The position numbers and the translations under genes are program-made. This document shows, piece after piece, positions 19,501 to 29,115 of a stretch of DNA of 64,000 nt. The stretch is from the NCBI RefSeq assembly GCF_965219715.1, contig NZ_OZ244785.1, forward strand, positions 2,046,001 to 2,110,000. The letters are read 5' to 3'. The notes below the pieces were generated by a model, which saw nothing but the letters and a program-made list of their open reading frames with translations, did not search any database and was not told where the DNA came from. This DNA comes from Bacterioplanoides sp965219715. GTDB lineage: Bacteria; Pseudomonadota; Gammaproteobacteria; Pseudomonadales; Oceanobacteraceae. The first letter of the stretch is position 1. Each line of letters begins with the position of its first letter.

Positions 19501-21267
19501 GGCGTTAAATACTGGAAAGTCTTCGAGTAGATCTCCGGCCATATCAATCCAGTGCGATCCGTGACCGGAGAAAACAAACACTAGACCATCATCAACAATA
19601 TTGTGGATCGGTCGGGTGCTGATATTGTCCTTAAAGCGCTCGGTACGGCGAATATAATCCTCCAGCACGTCTTCAATACTAGCAACGGAATCCTCAATAA
19701 AACTCACAGCGTACGCCAGTTTGGCACGCCCTACACTCGCCGCGTACGCCGCACTTTTCAGTGCCGCTTTATCGTAATGATTATCTCGCAGGTGAGCCAA
19801 CAGAGATTCTGCCTGGCGTTTTAAGCCCTGACGGCTGTTGGACGATACAGGAAAAACGAGCGGGTGTTGAAACATCTCCTGGCGGGCGTTTTCAGTACTA
19901 CGATCTCTGCCTTCATAGGCTTCAAGGATCAGGTGGCAGTTGGTACCACTCATACTAAAGCCACTGGTCGCGCCAAACCGGCTGTTATTTTCCTCTGGCC
20001 ATTCTCTGCAGGACTGCGGGATAATAAAAAGCGACGGATCGAGGTCAATTTTTGGATTGAGTCGGTTAAAATTCAGGTTTCCAGGCACCTGGCGGTTCTT
20101 CATCGACATAACCAGTTTCATCACACTGGCGGCTCCAGCAGCAGATTCCAGATGCCCCAAATTGGTTTTAAGTGCACCGAGATAACAGGGCCGCTCAGTG
20201 GATCGCCTCTCGCCGTAGACAGCACTAATGGCTTCAACTTCAATCGGATCTCCTAAGGAGGTACCTGTGCCATGAGTCTCGATGAATGTCACCTGATGCG
20301 CGTCCACTTGTGCCTGAGTGAGGGCCTTGCGCATCAGCTCCTGCTGAGCCTCAGAACTTGGAGCGGTTAAGCCATTGGATTTGCCATCGTGATTCACAGC
20401 ACTGCCACGTATGACGGCGTGTATCCTGTCATTGTCTCGCTCCGCATCCGACAACCTTTTAAGCACGAACAACCCGCAACCCTCTCCGCGCACGAAACCG
20501 TTTGCGTCAGCGTCGAATGTTCTGCAGGTACCATCGGCAGAGAGCGCTTCCGTCTGCGAGATAAGCTGCATCGTATTGGGTGACAAAATCAGATTGACAC
20601 CACCCGCTATCGCGAGTGATGACTCTCCCAGACGCAAACTGTTGGAGGCATTATGAAGGGCCACTAACGCGGAGGAGCATGCTGTATCCAGAGTCATTGA
20701 CGGCCCACGAAGACCGAGAAAATAGGAGATTCGACCGGCGTTAAAACACAGGGAGTTACCAGTAGCTGCGTAGGCTTCCGTCCGGTTATCGGATTGCAAT
20801 ACCGCATTTTGATAATCGAGATAGGAAGAGCCAACATAGACCCCAGTGTCGGAACCCGCAAGACTATCTGCAGCGATACCGGCATTTTCCAATGATTCCC
20901 AGGCCACCTCTAGTAACAGGCGCTGCTGAGGATCGAGAGACTCCGCCTCTCGAGGAGAGATGTTAAAAAACTCCGCATCAAATTTATCCGGGTGCCGGAT
21001 CAATCCCGCCCACCGCGATCCCGGATGCGCTTTAGAAGCGTCCCCCTGCCAGCGCTGATCGGGAATTTCCTGGATCGAATTAACACCGTGATATAGGTTG
21101 TGCCAATATTCATCCGGCGAGTTAGCATCCCCAGGAAACCTGCAGGCCATACCAATAATGGCCACAGGCTCTTGTATTCGGCTTTCAAGTGTTGCAATCC
21201 TCTTACGGGATTTCTGTAACGTTTCTAAAGCCATTGCCAGAGCTTCTTTATTTTTCGAGTCGCTCAT
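16576..21267 (-). CDS. Type I PKS: KS-AT-(degenerate KR)-ACP
   Basis: A 1563-residue extension module. The N-terminus (residues 1-32) is a charged helix of the docking type. KS spans about 35-460 (DTACSSALV near 195, ETHGTGTSLGD). AT spans about 560-860 with GHSMGE near 652; its specificity motif is VAFHS and the upstream motif is SVEFVQP, a mixture that does not decide malonyl or methylmalonyl. Residues about 900-1380 look like a reductase region that has lost function: the nucleotide loop reads VNADSRRGISC instead of TGGTGGLG, and the catalytic Ser/Tyr segment is replaced by TGAATTSMRGRN. ACP Ser lies in GLDSL near 1459. The beta-keto group made here should therefore stay unreduced. The next gene downstream starts after 40 bases. 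Confidence 0.94.
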   Translation of the reverse strand: MSDSKNKEALAMALETLQKSRKRIATLESRIQEPVAIIGMACRFPGDANSPDEYWHNLYHGVNSIQEIPDQRWQGDASKAHPGSRWAGLIRHPDKFDAEFFNISPREAESLDPQQRLLLEVAWESLENAGIAADSLAGSDTGVYVGSSYLDYQNAVLQSDNRTEAYAATGNSLCFNAGRISYFLGLRGPSMTLDTACSSALVALHNASNSLRLGESSLAIAGGVNLILSPNTMQLISQTEALSADGTCRTFDADANGFVRGEGCGLFVLKRLSDAERDNDRIHAVIRGSAVNHDGKSNGLTAPSSEAQQELMRKALTQAQVDAHQVTFIETHGTGTSLGDPIEVEAISAVYGERRSTERPCYLGALKTNLGHLESAAGAASVMKLVMSMKNRQVPGNLNFNRLNPKIDLDPSLFIIPQSCREWPEENNSRFGATSGFSMSGTNCHLILEAYEGRDRSTENARQEMFQHPLVFPVSSNSRQGLKRQAESLLAHLRDNHYDKAALKSAAYAASVGRAKLAYAVSFIEDSVASIEDVLEDYIRRTERFKDNISTRPIHNIVDDGLVFVFSGHGSHWIDMAGDLLEDFPVFNAAFERCDKEIARVAGWSVKEKITSGDEGVFNSVEFVQPMIFAVQVSLFEALAAHGVNPAAVVGHSMGEVAAAYAAGSLSLSDAALVIVSRSRLMARVDGEGAMLVAALAVEDALPYLEQSAGDIGIAVVNADRSLVFSGSPKSIAALSGLLTASGVYNQAVKSGVAFHSSQMDPLLDDLGRETLEVVAREAQIPIYSTVTSGLVEGCQLNSAYWVRNLRERVRLNEAIACCIEDGYSNFLELSPHGVLQASIAELLSGSGLEGNCEFSLRRGKRGLTEFSALLARLSMAGYPVDWHHYYAGGDRDFSLPVYSWDHKSFWLRPQRDNLRLDESVNILDGNADDFPGLFSNRWECVGDTVDCFSDRVPGEGERLLVIAESEALRSSLEDWLGDTETVIAVVAATSLVSEKAVVQCLDGSFDQGAILGRIVMVTEESNRVLAPLDSVPEKTALPEFYKLIFAAIQSLVWRNVPALQWVNVATVTGKESGQSFESEAFAAVASQAWAQFGLQGRLNSDVKSGRFLLQSPSLEEARPQLIDAICKSPVDSDVLVKDGRVYREVLVGQVSDGGSVAKRFKHCVIVNADSRRGISCLNYLLEAGVEKITLVNAASEPSAELARFIDGKTVELSHFVLNSEVHRDVDLLQASGLEGIDLLIVADDIRGETGGGVSSVDSVSESRICLEQLAVFAWKRAVNRFVITGAATTSMRGRNCEANMIRDVAGQAVIERLRGAGVTASQIYFGPVGAEDELPDADKELFRGYGILSDQQAKAAFYAALLSNESQLSIADFDARRWMDIYPSDRSSPFFAPLLQSQANRQSEDPDEHSFVIALRNTAEDKRLEKLQSLIRKEAAKVFKIEESKIGKFTPLLNLGLDSLMGVEIKNNLEQKLGLILSPSLVFSYPHLVGLSKFLLEELGDKINEQSFDPKYNATADISQNRANDKSESEENASPLARVQHSELSAEQRLKSKLESLNRRLA

Positions 21268-21330
21268 CTAAAATCCAAGTTGCTTTCATAGGTTATTGGG
21301 TAATTCGCGCAGCTGCTCATAATGGGCAGA

Positions 21331-24300
21331 TTAGTGTTTTTGCACTTCGGCGAGCAGCTGGCCGACCAGGTCATCTTCAACACCGCCGCCATCGTCCTTA
21401 TCTGACTCGCTATGATCTCCATAGCGATTTGCCACATCGACATTGTCACAATCAACCATAACGGAGCGATCATTACTGTCGCTGGCACACTGATCACTGA
21501 TTGCCCTGACCAGCTCATCGAGATAGGCGTACTTCCAGATCAAGGTTGAAGAAACCTTGATACCAATAGCCTCTTCCAGGGATTTTTGTAATTTCAAGCT
21601 GGTTATAGAATCCATCCCCATATCACTAAAGGGCTGGCTGTTATCAACGGTTGACGGTTTCATTCCTGTCAACTTCGACACTTGTGCTTTGACGAAATCT
21701 GACAGCATTTTTTCCCGCTTTCTGGGCTTTAACTTAGAGATATTTTCCAGCGCCAGAGAAGCGTTATAGCGAGACTCGAAAGCTACTTGCATACCTTTGG
21801 AAGATCCCAACCTCGTCCAGTAATGGCTGGCGGTTTTTTCCTGATTCATAGCGAGGTATTTGTCAAAATCGATATTGACATACCCCCCACTGACAACACC
21901 GTCCTCGATAAAGCAATCCATGACTTTTAATGCATCGTTGACCACCAGCCCTCTGATACCCTGTAGATCCAGTACAAACTTTAAGCCCTCCTGCTTACTC
22001 AAAATCCCAACCTCAGTAAACAAACCAAAGTTGATTGAGGTAGCAGGTTGCCCATGAGCCTGTCGATACGCTGATAGCGCATCCAGAAAGCTGTTCGCCG
22101 CGACATAATTTGCCTGGTTACCGGAGTTCATCAGTACCGCCGCCGAGGAAAAAAGCACAAATCGTTGCGGGTTTACCTTCAGGGCGAGTCGATGTAGATT
22201 CCAGGCGCCAAATACCTTGCCATTAAACACTGCTTCGATATCACCCTGACTCATAGTCTCAACGGACGAATCCACAATCCCGCCCGCTAGATGGTAGATA
22301 CCGCCTATCGGCGCCAACTGCTTAGATACCTCTACGGCTACACGTTCCAGAGCTTCGGCGTCGGAAACATCGCAGGTATAAATTTTGATATTGGCCTGAT
22401 CATGGATTTCTCGCAGAGAATCTGAGAGCGCACTCCCCGCTTCAGAGGAGCGACTCAGCAGTGCGATATTTTTTGCGCCGCTGCGTAGCAGGTGTCGAGC
22501 AAGACTTAAACCCAGCCCCCCGGTGCCCCCCGAAATCAGGTGGGTGTGATTCTCAAACCACGCCTGAGATTTCCCTTCTCGCCACTCAAAGGCATTGATA
22601 CGGGTAGGTACTGGGCGGGCCAACAGTGCAGCAACACGTTTTTTCCCAGCCTCGATCCATACAAACTGCTCCCTGTGACACTGCCCTATATTCTTTGATA
22701 CAAGCTCCCAGTCTCGACGTTCAGCTCCGTGGGTGTTGATCAGTTTTATATTCAACTGCGGGTATTCAGAAGCCGCTGCAGCGACAAAGCCCCAAGTGGA
22801 GCGGGATGCCATGTTAATCGAGCCACCGTCGCTTCCCGTTTCGGTAAAAGCAGCATTAAAGACAAAGCTCAGCGTAAGATTGCGATTGCTTGCGAGCCCA
22901 GTGAGCAGCGGAAATAGTCGCATCAACTTTACAACACTATCTCTAGCGACATTAGCGGGTGCTATAGTCTCTTCGGTATCGCCAACAACAACCACAATAT
23001 GCTCGATTGACGATGTCAGGGCATCATCACTGCCGTCGATAATAGCTTTCATGCGAACCTGCTTTGCACCAGTCCGAAAAGCAGAAACTGCTCCGACAAG
23101 TGGGTGTTCTTCATCCGCATCATGAACAACCAGAAGATCCCCAGCCGCAGCAGCGTGCTTCGGCTGATCACCAGCAACAGCATCCTCCCAACTAATGTCC
23201 AGCAGACTGGCACCATTCTGAGCGCCAAACAGGTCCAACTCTGTTTCCAACAGGCTTACCCCTGAGACCTCAACCAGCAACTCCTGCTGTTCGTCATAAA
23301 TGGCGACATCCCTTACCATTACTCTGGCATCCGACCCGGTTTTCTTGCACCCTTTGGTCACGTGAACGAAGCAGCGTTCACCCAGCGCCCCGTACACATT
23401 GACGCGATCAAAACTGATTGGGATACGGCATACAGGGTCGGTTCCCGAAACCAGGTCCTCCGCGACCATCGCGTGCAGCGCCATATCGAATACGACGGGG
23501 TTCACAATAAAGCCCTGCCCCCTGAAGCCTGAGGGATCTCTATTGACTACTTCCCCAAGTATGCCATTGTCGCTGAAAGAAATTTTTTCCAGCCCCTGGA
23601 AGCGACGACCGTAATTCAGATTCATTCGGTCGAAATAGGCGTAAATATCTTCTTTACAAAAATCTGTTAATACCATGCTTTCAGGGAAACTCGGGAGCTT
23701 GCCGGCCGCACCGCCTTCATTATTAATAAGGCCGTGACAGTAAAGTGTGACTTCCCCGGAATCTGCACATTTGCTTTTAAACGCAAAGCGATACTCCATC
23801 CCTCCCACATTCTCAATCACTAACTGGAGCGGCGTGACCGGAAGATTTTTCAGGGTTATCAGCTGCGAGAAGTTGATCAAGCTCAGTGACGGGGAGTTCC
23901 CCAATCCGGCATCTCGGAACGCGGCCAGTACAGTATCGACATAAGCGGTAGCGGGCAGCAAAGCCATGCAACCCACCTGATGATCGTTGAAGATATCGAG
24001 CAGACCCGACTCCACATCAATTGCCCAGGCGTGACAAGGATGGCTTGACAGAACCTCTGTATAGCAACCAAGCACGCCATGACCCCGCGAATCAGAGCCC
24101 ATCGCCTTAGAGCTGTCAGGAGCCGCTTCCAGCCAAAAGTGGCTCCTGTCCCAGCAATATAAAGGCAGCCTGTAATCGATAGCGCTGCCCGCTACCAGCT
24201 TATCTAGGCGAACTTGAAAGCCGCAGCAATGCAGATTCGCAAGAGAACGCAACATAGTGATATTGCCATCTTCGTCACGCTTAAGGCTGTTAAACAACTT

Positions 24301-27300
24301 AACCGATTTCCCCTGCGAAGCGGCGACGCTGTCAATACCATCTAATAACGTCGGATGCCCGCTTACTTCAACAAATGCGCTGTAACCGGCTTCGAGGGCC
24401 TTGTCGATGCTCTGTGCAAAACGCACTGGACGGCGAAGATTATCTCCCCAGTATTGCGCCCCCATCTCCTGCCCGTCGACGATATCCGAGCACACAGAAG
24501 AAATAATAGGAACAGCAGCCTGCCCCGGGCGAATATCGTGCAATTCCTGAACCAGCGCTGCAATTACGGGCTCGACATATCGAGAATGAGACGCAAAATC
24601 AACATCGACCCGTTTGCAGAAAATATCTTCCCGCTCGCACTCCGCAACTAAGCGGCTGATCGAGTCATTGGTACCAGAGACAACGATGGCTTCCGTTCCG
24701 TTATAGGCAGAAATCTCCAACCCACTCCCCGCCCGACATATTTCTTTGACTCCCTCCTGATCCAGGCCAATCAAAGCCATAGCACCGTCGAGAGTCGAGA
24801 TCAGGCGACTCCTGATGCAAACAATTTTCACCGCATCTTCCAGAGATAACGCCCCCGCGATATGCGCTGCAGCAATCTCCCCCAGACTGTGTCCCACGAC
24901 TGCATCAGCCTTGATCCCCCAGGACTCCCAGACGCGGGCTAGAGCAACCTGTACGGAAAAAATCACAGGCTGGACGACATCGACTCGCTTTAAAAGGGCT
25001 TGCTCTTGCCCTGCATCCAGTTCAGCCAGCAGCGACCAAGATACATGCGCTTTCAGCGCCTCATGACACCGGTTGATTGTTTCGCGAAACACCTGGTTAC
25101 GTTTGATCAGATCCCGGGCCATTCCAATCCACTGATGCCCCTGCCCCGGAAACACAAATACAACTGGGTTGTCAGCCTGAAGAGCTTCACCACACAGCAC
25201 ATTAGGTGAAGCGCCTTCCTCTTTAAAATCGGCTAACGCCGCCATAATATCGGCCTGACTTTCTCCCACCACAGCTAGGCGGTGCCTGTGCTGTTTGCGA
25301 TTGTAGAACCCGGAAACACAGGTATCTGCAATTGAAGCCTCGACCTCCAGAGCGTTGTCCAGATAGTCGATGTAGGCCTCAACTTGACCAGCCAGCGCCT
25401 GCTTCGATGCCGCAGACAGCGGCAATAAAAGCTCGCCGCGCCCAGACCAAACACTTGCAGCTGGCAAAGCCTCCCGGTAATCGCTGAGAATAAGATGTGC
25501 ATTCGTACCACTAAACCCAAATGCACTGACACCAGCATAGGATCTATCTTCCACGAGCGGCCAGTCCACCAGCTCGCGGTTCAAAGCCAGACTTGAGTCA
25601 CCCCACGCAAAGGTTTTGGTATCACGCTGCCGGTTAATGCTCTGGACGATCTTCCTATTGCGCAGCATCAACACGGTTTTGATTACCCCAGCAACACCTG
25701 CAGCCGCTTCACAGTGGCCGATATTTGTCTTCACCGAACCAACATACAACGGCGAATTATCCGGTCGGCCGCCGGTGAATACATCATCCAAGGCGGACAG
25801 CTCCACGCTATCCCCCAAGGGTGTTCCTGTACCGTGCGCCTCGACATATTGAATATCGTCTGGCTTCAAACCGCTATTGGCCAGCGCCGTGCCGATAAGC
25901 TCAGCCTGGGAGTCCCTGCTCGGCGCTGTCAAGCCATGAGTTTTGCCATCCTGGTTAACTGCTCCCCCTTCGATGACAGCCAGAACACGATCACCATCGC
26001 GCTCAGCCTCCGAAAGCTTTTTCAGAATCAGCACACCACAGCCTTCACTACGAACATAACCATCGGCATTATCCGCAAAGGTTTTACACCGCCCATCGCT
26101 GGCCAACGCGCCAATCTGGCTGAAATAAATCTGTAAACTCGGCGACAGTATCAGATTGACTCCACCGGCAATCGCAACACTGCATTTCCCATCGCGAATG
26201 TTTTCTGCTGCGGTAATAATGGCAACGAGGGAGGAGGAGCAGGCCGTATCTATCGTCAACGACGGCCCTTTCAGATCCATAAAATACGACAGGCGACCAG
26301 CGAAGACACTGCGAGCAATACCCGAGGCACTGTAGGCATCGACAAGGCGGCTATCGCCGCTGGCCAGAGTGCGGTGTTCGTAATCACTGTGACTAACTCC
26401 GATAAACACACCAGTATCTGTGTTTTTCAAGGTGTCCGGATCAATACCAGCATTTTCCAGCGCCTCCCATGCGACTTCCATGACAAGCCTTTGCTGGGGA
26501 TCCATAGAGGCCGCCTCAACAGGAGAAATACCAAAAAAAGCTGCATCAAAACGGTCGACATCCTCGATAAAGCCGCCGCAGCCCGCATAGGTCTTGCCAG
26601 GTGTCGAGGGCTTTGGATCGTAGTACTTTTGGTTATCCCAACGCGATAGCGGAATATCACCGACCCCATCGCCGCAACCTTCTAATAGCGACCAGAAATC
26701 ATCAAGCCCTAAGACCCCCCCCGGATAGCGGCAACCAATACCAATAATCGCGACCCGCCCTTCAGCATTGTCACCCATCTGACTATTGGCAACAGGATCC
26801 ACATCGCTCCCGGCTTCACCGATATTGACTGCACTATCTCTAGGAGCGGCTGGCCCATCTAGCCGCTCCACCAAATAGTCTGCAAGCTGACTCAAACAGG
26901 GATAGTCATACAGCACTGTGGGAGCAAGGTCGATCCCAAGCTTCTCAGAGAGGTCACCACTAACTCCCACCGATAATTTTGAATCGAGTCCGTAGTCGGA
27001 AAACGGCAAATCTGGATCAATGAAAAGTTTCTCGCCGTCGCGGTGAACGGCCTGGATTTCAGCCTTGATCAGTGCCTGAATCTCGACGGCAGTGATGCTT
27101 GTCGCGACACTCAACTGCTGGGCAAACGGCTTCCGAGCCCCCTGATCCTTGATAGATAGCCCTAGGAGCGAATTCTTCGTAGCGATGCCCTCACAGCTTT
27201 GCCACTCATAGCAAACTCTAAGTCTGTTACCTAAGTATTCCGCCTTGGCTGCCTTTCGCTGGATCTTTCCACTGGAGGTTTTCGCAATAGTTTTGGAGCG

Positions 27301-28959
27301 GATCAGTACAATATTACTGAGATCGATACCGTGTTCACTCAACACATCGCGTCGAATTTTCTCACACAAGAGCCGATAAACATCGTCTTTCGATTCGCTA
27401 TTGGCAGGATCTTTTACGGCATTCACTTCGGCGACAACACATACTGTCTGCAAATCAGCATCAAGCTCAAAGGCAGCACTACCACCGGAAACTATCAGCT
27501 CACTGCTTCGCTCGACACACAGCTCGATATCTTGTGGATAGTGGTTTCTCCCGCGAACAATAATAAGATCCTTCTCACGGGTGGCGAAAAAGATCTGTTT
27601 ATCTTTTATAAACCCCAGATCACCAGTTCTAAGATAAGGTCCCTCTCCAGTGCCGTGGATATGGGCACCAAATATTTCCTTGGTTTTTTCTTCGTTCTGC
27701 CAATACCCTGCCGCAATACTTTTACCCGCCAACCAGATCTCACCGACGCGACCGTCTGGCAACTCAGTACAGCTATCAGGATCGACAATCCTGGCCTCCA
27801 TGCCCAGCGCACACCTCCCGCATCCCACGATAGCCTTGGCACGGGGATTACTTTCGTCGACCTCCTCAACCCTGCCTTCCCCCCAAGGTCCGGCTGCCAC
27901 ATACAGCAGGGTAATCGCCTCATCAGCACGGGGAGTCGAGGCTTTCAGGCTCGCCTCAGCCATGCCATAGGAGGGGGACAGCACATTCTCTCCAAGACCA
28001 CAACTGACAAAGCGTTCGTTGAATCGCTTGAGGGTAGCAACACGAATCGGCTCAGCGGCGTTCATCATGATCTTTAAACTGCGAAGATCTAGGGCATCGC
28101 GCTCCGCATCAGTGACTTTATTTAGGCACAGCTCGTAGGCGAAATTCGGAGCGGCAGTATGCGTCCCCCTAAACCGGCTGACCGCCTGAAGCCAGCGCCT
28201 AGGCTTTTGCACAAAAGCCGCCGGCGCCATCAAAACCGCCTGATAACCGACAAACAGAGGATGTAAGACACCATAGATTAAGCCGAGATCGTGAAAACAG
28301 GGCAGCCAGGAAATCATGCAACTATCACTATCGTGCAGCCAATCTACACTCAGGTCCGCCAGAGTATGCGCCAAGCTGCCATGGGTAACCACAACACCTT
28401 TTGGCGCCCCTGTAGAACCGGAAGTGTACTGTAGATAGGCCACCTTACTGCCATCAAATTCAACAGCTTCCCAACTACCTTCTTTCTTACCAGTAACTTG
28501 CCGTTCAATTCGGTCGGATGCAATCCACGGCAAATCCGCCACCGGCGACGACAGATCACTGAGTTCACTCTGCATTTTCAACCATTCGCCGCAGGTCATC
28601 ACGCCGGCAATGCCCGCATCAACAGATATTTTCCTCAGTCGATCTTCGCTTTTGAAAATCTTCCCCATGCTAGGCGGATAAACAGGCACCGGAATAACAC
28701 CAACCAGCAAACATCCCAGAAAAGCCTTGATGAACTCCAGCCCAGGCGGGTACAACATCATGACTCTGTCATCATCCTTAAAACCGAGATGGCGGAGATG
28801 ACAAGCAATATCTGAAGAAGCTTGCAGCATTTCACCATAGCTGATTGTGACGGCCTCACCATCGACATCACCAGATTTCAGAAATGTATAAAGAGGCTTA
28901 TCCGGTGTATTCAATCCTCTACTTGTTATCGCATCAACCAGATTTCTTATACCGCTCAT
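21331..28959 (-). CDS. FAAL-ACP-KS-AT-DH-KR-ACP polyketide synthase (loading and first module)
   Basis: A 2542-residue protein that should start the chain. Domains: fatty-acyl-AMP ligase 1-600 (YTSGSTGAPKGVV near 176, SWLPCFHDLGLI, GKIQRK near 565), ACP with the variant GLDSKLS near 660, KS 733-1160 (DTACSSSLV near 903), AT with GHSLGE near 1356, RVDVVQP upstream and FASHS near 1455, DH 1620-1870 (His in NDHQVG, Asp in FDMAL; the HxxxGxxxxP box is off by one), KR 2140-2330 (GGTGGLG, Ser and Tyr in NYVAAN), ACP Ser in GMDSI near 2446. RVDVVQP and FASH resemble methylmalonyl-CoA-specific ATs. I prefer the ATG at 28959 (MSGIRNLVDAI) over an upstream TTG at 29070 because GGTGGGAA precedes it and the FAAL fold begins there. 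FAAL loading implies a free fatty acid starter. Confidence 0.93.
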   Translation of the reverse strand: MSGIRNLVDAITSRGLNTPDKPLYTFLKSGDVDGEAVTISYGEMLQASSDIACHLRHLGFKDDDRVMMLYPPGLEFIKAFLGCLLVGVIPVPVYPPSMGKIFKSEDRLRKISVDAGIAGVMTCGEWLKMQSELSDLSSPVADLPWIASDRIERQVTGKKEGSWEAVEFDGSKVAYLQYTSGSTGAPKGVVVTHGSLAHTLADLSVDWLHDSDSCMISWLPCFHDLGLIYGVLHPLFVGYQAVLMAPAAFVQKPRRWLQAVSRFRGTHTAAPNFAYELCLNKVTDAERDALDLRSLKIMMNAAEPIRVATLKRFNERFVSCGLGENVLSPSYGMAEASLKASTPRADEAITLLYVAAGPWGEGRVEEVDESNPRAKAIVGCGRCALGMEARIVDPDSCTELPDGRVGEIWLAGKSIAAGYWQNEEKTKEIFGAHIHGTGEGPYLRTGDLGFIKDKQIFFATREKDLIIVRGRNHYPQDIELCVERSSELIVSGGSAAFELDADLQTVCVVAEVNAVKDPANSESKDDVYRLLCEKIRRDVLSEHGIDLSNIVLIRSKTIAKTSSGKIQRKAAKAEYLGNRLRVCYEWQSCEGIATKNSLLGLSIKDQGARKPFAQQLSVATSITAVEIQALIKAEIQAVHRDGEKLFIDPDLPFSDYGLDSKLSVGVSGDLSEKLGIDLAPTVLYDYPCLSQLADYLVERLDGPAAPRDSAVNIGEAGSDVDPVANSQMGDNAEGRVAIIGIGCRYPGGVLGLDDFWSLLEGCGDGVGDIPLSRWDNQKYYDPKPSTPGKTYAGCGGFIEDVDRFDAAFFGISPVEAASMDPQQRLVMEVAWEALENAGIDPDTLKNTDTGVFIGVSHSDYEHRTLASGDSRLVDAYSASGIARSVFAGRLSYFMDLKGPSLTIDTACSSSLVAIITAAENIRDGKCSVAIAGGVNLILSPSLQIYFSQIGALASDGRCKTFADNADGYVRSEGCGVLILKKLSEAERDGDRVLAVIEGGAVNQDGKTHGLTAPSRDSQAELIGTALANSGLKPDDIQYVEAHGTGTPLGDSVELSALDDVFTGGRPDNSPLYVGSVKTNIGHCEAAAGVAGVIKTVLMLRNRKIVQSINRQRDTKTFAWGDSSLALNRELVDWPLVEDRSYAGVSAFGFSGTNAHLILSDYREALPAASVWSGRGELLLPLSAASKQALAGQVEAYIDYLDNALEVEASIADTCVSGFYNRKQHRHRLAVVGESQADIMAALADFKEEGASPNVLCGEALQADNPVVFVFPGQGHQWIGMARDLIKRNQVFRETINRCHEALKAHVSWSLLAELDAGQEQALLKRVDVVQPVIFSVQVALARVWESWGIKADAVVGHSLGEIAAAHIAGALSLEDAVKIVCIRSRLISTLDGAMALIGLDQEGVKEICRAGSGLEISAYNGTEAIVVSGTNDSISRLVAECEREDIFCKRVDVDFASHSRYVEPVIAALVQELHDIRPGQAAVPIISSVCSDIVDGQEMGAQYWGDNLRRPVRFAQSIDKALEAGYSAFVEVSGHPTLLDGIDSVAASQGKSVKLFNSLKRDEDGNITMLRSLANLHCCGFQVRLDKLVAGSAIDYRLPLYCWDRSHFWLEAAPDSSKAMGSDSRGHGVLGCYTEVLSSHPCHAWAIDVESGLLDIFNDHQVGCMALLPATAYVDTVLAAFRDAGLGNSPSLSLINFSQLITLKNLPVTPLQLVIENVGGMEYRFAFKSKCADSGEVTLYCHGLINNEGGAAGKLPSFPESMVLTDFCKEDIYAYFDRMNLNYGRRFQGLEKISFSDNGILGEVVNRDPSGFRGQGFIVNPVVFDMALHAMVAEDLVSGTDPVCRIPISFDRVNVYGALGERCFVHVTKGCKKTGSDARVMVRDVAIYDEQQELLVEVSGVSLLETELDLFGAQNGASLLDISWEDAVAGDQPKHAAAAGDLLVVHDADEEHPLVGAVSAFRTGAKQVRMKAIIDGSDDALTSSIEHIVVVVGDTEETIAPANVARDSVVKLMRLFPLLTGLASNRNLTLSFVFNAAFTETGSDGGSINMASRSTWGFVAAAASEYPQLNIKLINTHGAERRDWELVSKNIGQCHREQFVWIEAGKKRVAALLARPVPTRINAFEWREGKSQAWFENHTHLISGGTGGLGLSLARHLLRSGAKNIALLSRSSEAGSALSDSLREIHDQANIKIYTCDVSDAEALERVAVEVSKQLAPIGGIYHLAGGIVDSSVETMSQGDIEAVFNGKVFGAWNLHRLALKVNPQRFVLFSSAAVLMNSGNQANYVAANSFLDALSAYRQAHGQPATSINFGLFTEVGILSKQEGLKFVLDLQGIRGLVVNDALKVMDCFIEDGVVSGGYVNIDFDKYLAMNQEKTASHYWTRLGSSKGMQVAFESRYNASLALENISKLKPRKREKMLSDFVKAQVSKLTGMKPSTVDNSQPFSDMGMDSITSLKLQKSLEEAIGIKVSSTLIWKYAYLDELVRAISDQCASDSNDRSVMVDCDNVDVANRYGDHSESDKDDGGGVEDDLVGQLLAEVQKH

Positions 28960-29115
28960 TTTCCCACCAGGTAAGTCGAAGTCACGCCAGCCCAGGCGCG
29001 GATAATTCTTGTTTATAACCTGAGCAACCGAGATATACTGCCAAGTAAGGCGACACGTCGACGCCTTCAAATCCCTAGCGATTCGACCACCCCAAGTCCA
29101 GGTAAGCTACGCAAA

